From JAWLFY01 sp041685355 (GTDB taxonomy: Bacteria > Planctomycetota > Planctomycetia > Pirellulales > Pirellulaceae), in the NCBI GenBank assembly GCA_041685355.1, contig JAWLFY010000181.1, forward strand, positions 1 to 9,112: a stretch of 9,112 bases of DNA, given 5' to 3'. The first letter of the stretch is position 1. Each line of letters opens with the position of its first letter. Shown here piece after piece: positions 1 to 5,900 of this stretch. The notes beneath the pieces were generated by a model. That model made no database searches and was not told the DNA's origin. It was given only the letters and a program-made list of their open reading frames with translations. Made by a program: the position numbers and the translations under genes.

Positions 1-206
1 GTCTTCTATCGCCGGGAGAACGTCCTGATTTTTGGAAAACCCTGGGCCGGCACGATTCTTGTCCGGTGCGCGCGTGCTGAACCGATACAGGGAGCCGGTC
101 CCGACCGAACCGAAGAACCAGCGAGGCAGTTCTGCCCCCAAACGTCCTCCTCGGGAATAGGACTTCGTGTAGCCAGAAACGCGATCCAGAGCACGGGGAT
201 GTAGCC
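1..206. other. Left flank of the insertion sequence, no assignable gene
   Basis: Frame 1 on the plus strand is open from the window edge to a TAG at 202-204, so the last 67 codons of a gene entering from the left are possible. The tail reads GIGLRVARNA, faintly like the GFRVA ending of formylglycine-generating-enzyme (SUMF1) domains, but nothing upstream in the frame (such as an RGGSW motif) supports that. The frame uses codons rare in the neighbouring genes (ATA, AGA, AGG). Other frames are also open for long stretches, as is common in GC-rich DNA. The insertion sequence starts 10 bp after the TAG, so if this is a gene, it was not interrupted. I do not call a gene here. Confidence 0.3.
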
Positions 207-214
207 GCATTCCT
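207..214. repeat. Target-site duplication, left copy
   Basis: GCATTCCT lies directly outside the left inverted repeat and is repeated exactly at 2186-2193 outside the right one. Eight base pairs is the known duplication length of the IS66 family. The perfect match fixes both element boundaries. Confidence 0.95.
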
Positions 215-239
215 GTAAGCGCACGAGGGAACCATTGTA
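215..239 (+). repeat. Left terminal inverted repeat of the IS66-family element
   Basis: The 25-bp end starts GTAAGCGC and matches the reverse complement of 2161-2185 at 19 of 25 positions, with the first eight identical. The inner block ACCAT is also conserved in both ends. IS66-family ends typically begin GTAA. Confidence 0.9.
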
Positions 240-257
240 GGCGCGGGGCGTAGGCTG

Positions 258-286
258 GCGGGTTTCGACCCGCTTGCCTGGAGGTG
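258..286 (+). promoter_or_regulatory. UUCG-capped hairpin followed by the ribosome binding site of the transposase
   Basis: GCGGGT (258-263) and ACCCGC (268-273) form a perfect 6-bp stem around the loop TTCG, a very stable tetraloop in RNA. Six bases further on, GGAGGTG (280-286) is a strong Shine-Dalgarno sequence that selects the TTG start at 291. The hairpin sits between the left end and the start codon. It could temper translation or stop outside transcription, but that role is inference. Confidence 0.55.
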
Positions 287-290
287 TGCC

Positions 291-2102
291 TTGGCTCGAC
301 AACCCGATCCCGCCGTGCGATCACGGTGGCAGTCCCTTCTCGAACTTCAGCCGCGGTCCGGACTGACCGTCACCCAGTTCTGCGACTCCCATGGCGTCTC
401 GACCGCTTCGTTCTATCAGTGGCGACGGAGACTTCGCGAGCAGAACGAGAAGCCCGTGCAAGAAGCGAAGACGCTTGCGGCGGACAACGAGCAGCTCAAG
501 CAAGAGAAGCAGAAGCTGAGCGACAAGTTGCTCAAAAGCCAGAACGAACTGGAAGCGTTGATCCGCCGCATCTTCGGCCGCAAAAGTGAGCGTTTCGAAG
601 ACGAGGACCAGTTGAAGTTCGAGTTCGCCGGTCAAGACGAGCTCGATGACGCTCGCGAAGGGATCGAGCAGGCTGTCGAAGAACACGAACAAGTAACGAA
701 ACCCAAGCCTCGGCCGAGACGTCGCAAGCCAAGCGAACGATTTCCGGAAAGTCTGGAACGCAAAGAGGTCGTCATCGACTTGCCCGAAGACGAGAAAGCG
801 GGTTTGGTGCGGATCGGCGAAGACGTTCAAGAGACCGCCCATTATCGTCGGCCGATTGTTTACATCCTCCGGAAGGTCTTTCCCAAGTACGCTCGAGTGG
901 GCGATCCCGATGCGGGGATCAAGCAGGCCGAACGTCCTCCGGCCCTGATCACACGCGATCGTTACGATACGTCTTTCGACGCTGAAATCGTCGCCGCCAA
1001 GTACAGTTACCACCTTCCGATCTACCGCCAGGAAGACCTGTTTGCCGGGTGCGGGATCCGGCTCTCTCGCAGCACGCTGCTAAACATCCAGCAGGCGGCT
1101 GCCGACGTGCTCCGCCGGCTCGCTGAGCACTTTGCCGACTTGGTGCGAACCGATCACTGTGTCGGCTCCGACGACACCGGCGTGCGACTGCTGCTTCCCA
1201 AGGACGTTCCCAAAGTCAACGACGACGACCCGAAGAGCGGTCGCGTGGCCGAGGTGATTGCGAAAGCCAAGGCAGAGAACAGGAAAAGCATCCTGGCCAA
1301 GATGTGGGCTTACCGGGGAGCGAGCGTTCCGATCAATGTGTTCGACTTCACGGTCAGCCGTCACCGAGACGGCCCGGACCTGTTCTTGATCGATCACGAT
1401 TATCGCGGCGTCTTGCTGGGTGACTGTTACGGCGCGAATACCGGAATCTACGTTCGCTCAAACGGCTTGGTGGTGCATGCCGCGTGTGTCGCCCATGCGC
1501 GTCGCAAGGCCGAATACGCGCTGGACAACCATGCCGAGCATGCCAAGTTCCTGCTGCGATCGTTTCGCGACCTGTACGACATCGAAGACGAAGGTCGGTA
1601 CCTGACTGAAGAAGCACGTTTGGAACTCCGGCAAGTTCGCTCGGTGCCGGTTTGGAATCGGCTGCGTGATTACCTCGAAAACGACATGCAGAGGGTGTCG
1701 TCGAAAGAGAAGATCGGCGAAGCCAAGTCGTACCTGCTCAATCAGTGGGACGGTCGCATCCCGATCGACAACAACGACTGCGAACAGTTGATGAAGCAGG
1801 TCGCCCTGGGCAGAAAAAACTGGTTGTTTACAGGCAGCGTTCGTGCGGGCTATCGCAGCGCGGACCTAATGACGATTTGCAGCAGCGCGATTCGCAACAA
1901 CCTGGACGTGTTCGCGTACGTGAAGGACGCGCTCGACCAACTGATCGCCGGTAGCACGGACTACGACTCGCTGCGCCCAGACGTTTGGGCGAAGTCTCAT
2001 CCGGAGTCGGTCCGGGACTACCGGCTCGACGAGAAGCGAGAACGGAGCGCCCGTCGCGACCGGCAACGTCTCGAGCGGCGACTTGCCAAGCTGAGCCGAT
2101 AA
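291..2102 (+). CDS. IS66-family transposase, TnpA-like HTH fused to TnpC-like DDE domain
   Basis: A 603-residue transposase that cuts and moves the surrounding element. The TTG start at 291 is chosen because GGAGG lies six bases upstream. Residues 13-48 resemble the IS66 accessory protein TnpA: a conserved W, then LTVTQFC, a helix-turn-helix, and SFYQWRRRL. Residues 50-95 form a leucine-rich coiled coil ending in the family motif RRIFGRKSER. The next segment (about 155-225) aligns in layout with the IS66 zinc-binding domain, but the expected CxxC cysteines are absent. The DDE core follows: D294 in GSDDTGVRLL (canonical ADET), D378 in GVLLGDCYG, and E498 in IDNNDCEQLMKQ, followed by the diagnostic GRKNWLFTGS. 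The C-terminus is basic. No frameshift or internal stop is seen, so the enzyme is probably functional. Confidence 0.93.
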   Translation: MARQPDPAVRSRWQSLLELQPRSGLTVTQFCDSHGVSTASFYQWRRRLREQNEKPVQEAKTLAADNEQLKQEKQKLSDKLLKSQNELEALIRRIFGRKSERFEDEDQLKFEFAGQDELDDAREGIEQAVEEHEQVTKPKPRPRRRKPSERFPESLERKEVVIDLPEDEKAGLVRIGEDVQETAHYRRPIVYILRKVFPKYARVGDPDAGIKQAERPPALITRDRYDTSFDAEIVAAKYSYHLPIYRQEDLFAGCGIRLSRSTLLNIQQAAADVLRRLAEHFADLVRTDHCVGSDDTGVRLLLPKDVPKVNDDDPKSGRVAEVIAKAKAENRKSILAKMWAYRGASVPINVFDFTVSRHRDGPDLFLIDHDYRGVLLGDCYGANTGIYVRSNGLVVHAACVAHARRKAEYALDNHAEHAKFLLRSFRDLYDIEDEGRYLTEEARLELRQVRSVPVWNRLRDYLENDMQRVSSKEKIGEAKSYLLNQWDGRIPIDNNDCEQLMKQVALGRKNWLFTGSVRAGYRSADLMTICSSAIRNNLDVFAYVKDALDQLIAGSTDYDSLRPDVWAKSHPESVRDYRLDEKRERSARRDRQRLERRLAKLSR

Positions 2103-2160
2103 CGGCCCGGTCCTTCTCACCACGGCTCACGCGCTGCACGCCGCCCGCCCCGCCCCGGGG

Positions 2161-2185
2161 TACCATGGTGCCGGTGGGCGCTTAC
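2161..2185 (-). repeat. Right terminal inverted repeat of the IS66-family element
   Basis: Read on the minus strand from 2185, the end starts GTAAGCGC and shares 19 of 25 bases with the left end. A very GC-rich tract (about 2140-2160) separates it from the transposase gene, which stops at 2102. Confidence 0.9.
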
Positions 2186-2193
2186 GCATTCCT
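2186..2193. repeat. Target-site duplication, right copy
   Basis: GCATTCCT is identical to 207-214 and abuts the right inverted repeat. Removing 215-2193 restores an uninterrupted original target sequence. Confidence 0.95.
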
Positions 2194-2321
2194 GGCCGAA
2201 ACCGTTGCTCCGGCCATCGCCCTCTCTTTCTGCCGCTCAACGTCATTGCCAACAGACACGCGAGTCAAGCTGGAGCTATAGACGCCGGCTGACAAGGGAG
2301 TATTCATTTCCACAAGCTCGA

Positions 2322-2346
2322 GAGGGGCGCCGAGATTTGAACTCGG
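2322..2346 (-). pseudogene. tRNA 3'-end relic (T arm plus acceptor strand), possible att remnant
   Basis: On the minus strand 2346-2330 folds as a T arm: CCGAG, seven-base loop TTCAAAT, CTCGG. It is followed by CGCCCCT (2329-2323), which looks like the 3' strand of an acceptor stem. No matching 5' acceptor strand (AGGGGCG), D arm or anticodon arm is found upstream, so this is not a full tRNA. It agrees with the last 25 bases of the nearby tRNA-Pro at 17 of 25 positions, including GTTCAAATC and CGCCCC, and lies on the same strand. Copies of tRNA 3' ends are commonly left by integrases that use tRNA genes as attachment sites. Chance similarity cannot be excluded. Confidence 0.45.
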
Positions 2347-2371
2347 AAACTCCCGAAAATCTCGGAGTTTC
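2330..2371. repeat. Overlapping, mutually exclusive inverted repeats
   Basis: Three stems share the same bases: CCGAG/CTCGG (2330-2334 with 2342-2346), CCGAGATTT/AAATCTCGG (2330-2338 with 2357-2365, 9 bp perfect, 18-base loop), and GAAACTCC/GGAGTTTC (2346-2353 with 2364-2371, 8 bp perfect, 10-base loop). Only some can form at once. No run of T follows on either strand, so a classical terminator is unlikely. A recombination or binding site is possible. Confidence 0.55.
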
Positions 2372-2440
2372 GTGCGACAATGCCAAGGAAACGCATGTCG
2401 GGGGCACCGTCAATCTCGCGAAACAACCCCAGGAATGTCG

Positions 2441-2469
2441 CGTAAGTTTCTGCTGCACAATCACTTACG
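2441..2469. repeat. 7-bp inverted repeat with a 15-base spacer
   Basis: CGTAAGT (2441-2447) and ACTTACG (2463-2469) are perfect inverted repeats. There is no T-run for a terminator. They lie downstream of tRNA-Pro on its strand and could form a hairpin in a 3' extended transcript. The function is unknown. Confidence 0.35.
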
Positions 2470-2510
2470 AGCATCGCACCACTTCAGAAGGTGATCTGCA
2501 TTATATCTAG

Positions 2511-2584
2511 TCGGGGCGACAGGATTTGAACCTGCGACCTCTGCGTCCCGAACGCAGCGCTCTACCAAGCTGAGCCACGCCCCG
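2511..2584 (-). tRNA. tRNA-Pro (anticodon CGG)
   Basis: A complete 74-nt cloverleaf on the minus strand, starting at 2584. The acceptor stem is CGGGGCG/CGCCCCG with discriminator A at 2511. The D arm is GCTC/GAGC. The anticodon stem CTGCG/CGCAG encloses the loop TTCGGGA, giving anticodon CGG, which reads CCG proline codons. The T arm is GCAGG-TTCAAAT-CCTGT, with one G-T pair. The 3' CCA is not encoded and must be added by the CCA-adding enzyme. Confidence 0.97.
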
Positions 2585-2598
2585 ATGAAGGAATTCGT

Positions 2599-2627
2599 AT
2601 CGTCGCCGGTCGGTGGCGGCTCGTCAA
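2599..2627 (-). promoter_or_regulatory. Candidate sigma-70-type promoter of tRNA-Pro
   Basis: On the minus strand TTGACG (2627-2622) matches five of six bases of the -35 consensus. A 17-base spacer leads to GACGAT (2604-2599), a weak -10 match (three of six). The tRNA begins 15 bases after the -10. Position and spacing fit, but the -10 is poor. Confidence 0.35.
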
Positions 2628-2763
2628 TGCCAGTCGTGGGATTGTGAGGGGCGGTTCGCAAGAGGTTCATGGCCGAGAGCGGTTGAGGGCGTGTCCCTGC
2701 CGATTTTTGCGGGCTGGTCGATCCATCGCGGGGCTGATCGAGATCCTGGCTCGGCGGTTGGTC

Positions 2764-2795
2764 GGGGGGGGGCTGGGGTAACGGCGGGTGCGGGG
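2764..2795 (+). other. G-quadruplex-type motif 1
   Basis: The plus strand has G9, CT, G4, a seven-base loop, G3, TGC and G4. Four or more G-tracts with loops of 2-7 bases meet the usual sequence rule for an intramolecular quadruplex. It lies about 190 bp before the channel start codon. Whether it folds or matters in the cell is unknown. Confidence 0.45.
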
Positions 2796-2824
2796 TCGAA
2801 AGCTTTCCATGAGCGATCGGTGAT

Positions 2825-2860
2825 GGGGTGCGGGGCGGCGCAGCTGGGGTGGGGGCCGGG
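2825..2860 (+). other. G-quadruplex-type motif 2
   Basis: The plus strand has G4, TGC, G4, a ten-base loop, G4, T, G5, CC and G3. This gives at least four G-tracts, most with short loops, about 125 bp upstream of the chosen channel start. It could lie in the 5' untranslated RNA or the promoter. Function is speculative. Confidence 0.45.
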
Positions 2861-2982
2861 AAAGGTTGGCGCGGATTGGCCTTCCCCAGGCCGCTTCGGT
2901 TTCGGACACTTCGGTGAGCAGGATCGTTTCGCGGCGGGTGTTTGTCCGATCGCGCCCTCTCGCCTTTCCCCGTGTGTGTCCG

Positions 2983-5900
2983 ATGTCACGTTTTGTTCGG
3001 CGTTTCGTGGCTTGGCCGGCCCGATTGCGTTTCCCGGTGTGGCTCGAGTGGAGCGCTGCGGTGGCGGGGCTTCTCGTCGTGGGCGTGGCGTCGGGTGCGG
3101 ATCGAACCGACGGGGGGATGTTGGTCGCGATGCGGTTTCAGGAGGCCGACGCGGCGGAGGAGGCGGAGCCGGAGCCTGCGTCCGCGGCCGAGGCGGTCGA
3201 ACCGGTGACGGTGGACTCGGTCACGAAGCGGCTGGAGGCGGTGAAGGGGGACGAGTCGATCGACCCGTTGCGGAAGGAACCGCTCGTGGAGACGTTGAGC
3301 GGCACGCTCGAGTCGTTGCGTCAGCGAGTCGCGGACGCGGAGGAGGCGGCTCGGCACAAGTCGGCGTTGGAGGACGTCTCGTCACGGATGGCGAAGGCGC
3401 GGGCCGAGGCGGAGGCGGCGTCGAATCCGGTCGAGGGGCCGCCCGCGTACCTGCCGATCACCCGGGTCCGCGAAGGGAAGTCCGCGGCGGACACGGAGGT
3501 CGCCGAAGCGCGGGACCAGTTGCAGCGGGTCCAGAAGACGATCCAGGAGCGGCAGTCGGTCAAGGATTCGTTGCCGAGCCAGATCCAGGAGGCCCGTAGC
3601 CGGGTCGCCGACTTGGAGTCCGGCGCGGTCCCGGAGTTAGCGGACGACCCCGAGGGGAGGCTGCGGCGGGCACGTGAGGCGAAGCGGCTGGCGGATTTGG
3701 AAGCCGCTCGTCAACGGCTGGAGCGGCTGACCCAATATCAACGGCTGATCGAGGCGGAAACGGACCTGTTGCCGCTTCAGGAGAAAGCGGCCAAGACGCG
3801 TCTTCAGAAGGCGGAGGCGGAGGCGAAGGCATGGGCCGAGGCGTTGAGCAAGCGGCGGGAATCGCAGCTCCAGGGGTCGCTCAATCGTTACCGGGCGGAG
3901 TTGGAGCGAGAGGGGATCGCCCCCGACCGGTCACTCTTGCTGGGCCGCAAAGACCTGCAGGAGTACTGGTTCTATATCGTCGGCGAGACTTCGGAGTATG
4001 ACCAGCAGCAGAACCGGGAAGCGAGCCGGGCGAAGGAATATCGAGACTCGTTGACCGATATCCGGGAGCAGATCGCGGAGCACCGTGAAAAGGGCCGAGC
4101 GTTGGGGGGGAGTCTCGGGCTTCGGCTGCGGCTCGAGAAGAACTCACTGCCGACGGTGCGGCAAATCCAAACCGAGATCGCGGAGGTCGACGCGAAGATC
4201 GAGATGGCGGAGGTGAAGCGGTCCGAGGCGACGCTGGTTCTGGAGTCGGCGCGGCGGAGTTCGGACGAGGATTTCTCTGGCGAGATGCGGTTCGTCCTGC
4301 CGCGGATCGACGGGGGGGTCCACCCGACCGAGGAGCGATTGCTCGAGGAGTATTTGGAGGACATTCGTGTCTACTACTCGACGCTGATCAACCTGCAGGC
4401 GACGCTCGACGACAAGCGGGACGCGGTCGCGCAGTTGCGTGCGGAGATCGACGCGCATGTGTTGTGGGTTCCGAATCATCCGCGATTCCGGCTCGACGAT
4501 TTCCGTCGCGCCTGGGTGGCGACCGAGCGGTTGTTTCACCCCACGGAGTTGAAGCGGACCGGGGCGGCGTTGATCACGGGGTTGCTCCGCCGGCCCGACC
4601 TGTTGCTGTTGGCGGTCGTGTCGATCGGGACGCTCGCGTTCGGCGGCCCGCGGGTGCGACGCAAGCTGGCGGCGTTGGGGAAGGAGGCTTCGCCGATGCA
4701 GGTGGTGTCGCTGCGTCCGACATGGTTGGCGCTGTTGTTGACGGTGATCCAATCGTTTCCGCTGCCTTTATTGTTATGGGTACTCGGGCAAGCGATCCGG
4801 GTCGGGTTGGAAGCGGACCGGGCGGACATGTCGATCGCTCCGGGGCTTGAACTCGCCGCGCTGCTGATCTGGCCGATCGAGTTGCTCCGTCAGATCATCC
4901 GTCCGAACGGGCTGTTGACCGCCCATTTCGGCGTGGCCGACCGGAGCGTGAAGTCGCTGCGGATGGGGTTGCGGGTGTTGATCGATGTCGGGTTGCCGTT
5001 GGTGGTGATTTGGAGCGTCGGTCAGCGACTGGTGTCGATGGGCGTCGACGCGACGCTGGGGCGACTCGTGTTCTGCTTGGGGATGCTTTTGCTGTCGTAC
5101 GAGATGTGGGTGGCGCTACATCCCGACAAGGGCGTCTTATGCCGGCGTCTGGAACTCGACCCGGAGGGTTGGTTGTCGCGGTTGCGGGGCGTTTGGCTGA
5201 CGCTCGGGATCGGCTTCCCGCTCGTCCTCGCCGGTCTCACGATCGCCGGTTATTCGTTCGGCGCGGCGTCGTTGGTCGAGTGCCTGTACGGGACGCTGTG
5301 GCTCGGGATCTTGACGCTGTTGGCGTTCGGGTTCATCAAGCGATGGCTATTGACGCACCGTCGCAGGCTCGCCGTCGCGGCCCGTCAAAAACGGGCCGAA
5401 GCGATCGAGGCGGGGTTGATCGAGGAGGACCAACCGCAGGAGGCGACGCTCGACATTTCGGAAATCAACGCGCAGACCTCGCGGCTATTGCGGACCGTAT
5501 TCACGGTCACCGCCCTGATCGGATTGGCTTGGGTGTGGGCCCCGGTGTTTCCCGCCATCGACTATCTGGACCGGGTCCAATTGTGGCCGGCGGGGGTCGA
5601 CGAGGACCAGAACAAGCGGTGGGTCACGCTGGCGAGCCTGGTGAAGGCGATGCCGGTGTTGTTTTTGACGGTGGTTGCCGTTCGCAACCTGCCCGGATTG
5701 ATCGAGGGGATGTTGCTCGAGCGGTTGCCGCTTCAAAAGGCGGCCCGTTACGCGATCGTTTCGCTGACGACGTACGCGTTGGTGATGGTCGGATTGATTT
5801 GGGCGGCGTGGACGCTCGGATTTCAGTGGCAAAACATTCAGTGGTTGGTCGCCGCGCTCGGCGTCGGGCTCGGGTTCGGTCTCCAGGAGATCTTCGCGAA

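Larger units (their letters stand above)
215..2185 (+). mobile_element. Complete IS66-family insertion sequence, single-gene type
   Basis: This is a 1971-bp element bounded by inverted repeats that begin GTAAGCGC and by a perfect 8-bp target duplication, both hallmarks of the IS66 family. It carries one uninterrupted transposase gene that fills most of its length. Classical IS66 elements carry tnpA, tnpB and tnpC. Here only a TnpC-type gene is present, preceded in frame by a TnpA-like DNA-binding segment, and no separate tnpB is visible. That single-gene layout matches the ISBst12 subgroup. The codon use of the gene is more even than in the neighbouring host genes, consistent with a horizontally acquired element. 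Exact ends, exact duplication and an intact gene suggest a fairly recent, possibly still active insertion. The name of the nearest catalogued element cannot be decided from sequence alone. Confidence 0.93.
2194..2510. other. Intergenic stretch between the insertion sequence and tRNA-Pro
   Basis: I see no convincing protein gene here. Short open frames exist but lack a start with a ribosome binding site and lack recognisable motifs, and one of them runs out of the insertion sequence. The stretch is less GC-rich than the genes. It holds a tRNA-3'-end-like relic (2322-2346), overlapping inverted repeats (2330-2371), and a 7-bp inverted repeat (2441-2469). Together with the adjacent tRNA gene and IS this looks like an old integration site, which is inference. 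Confidence 0.5.
2628..2982. other. G-rich intergenic region upstream of the mechanosensitive channel gene
   Basis: About 355 bp with no gene I can support. Several frames are open because of the base composition, including an in-frame extension of the channel gene back to 2866. The plus strand is strikingly G-rich, with G-tract clusters at 2764-2795 and 2825-2860. A 10-bp palindrome GAAAGCTTTC lies at 2798-2807 and a short hairpin GGCCT/AGGCC at 2878-2892. No clear -35/-10 pair for the channel gene is visible, though its promoter presumably lies here. Confidence 0.5.

Noticed and set aside
6..302. Minus-strand open frame of 98 codons at the left edge
   Set aside because: It crosses the left end of the insertion sequence and the target duplication, so it cannot be an ancestral gene, and it has no recognisable motif.
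2441..2469. CGTAAGT/ACTTACG considered as the ends of a tiny IS66-like element
   Set aside because: Only GTAAG is shared with the insertion-sequence ends, the spacer is 15 bases, the orientation does not enclose an element, and there is no target duplication.
2205..2510. Plus-strand open frame of 101 codons after the insertion sequence
   Set aside because: It runs antisense over the tRNA-like relic, has no ribosome binding site and shows no protein-like pattern.
2866..2982. In-frame upstream extension of the channel gene to a TTG at 2866
   Set aside because: It would place 39 residues ahead of a typical signal peptide, and a G-run abuts the TTG with no proper ribosome binding spacing. The ATG at 2983 gives the expected secreted N-terminus.
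2613..3599. Plus-strand open frame of 328 codons, very Gly/Arg-rich
   Set aside because: It overlaps the channel gene in another frame, and its low-complexity composition is what G-rich codons give when read out of frame.
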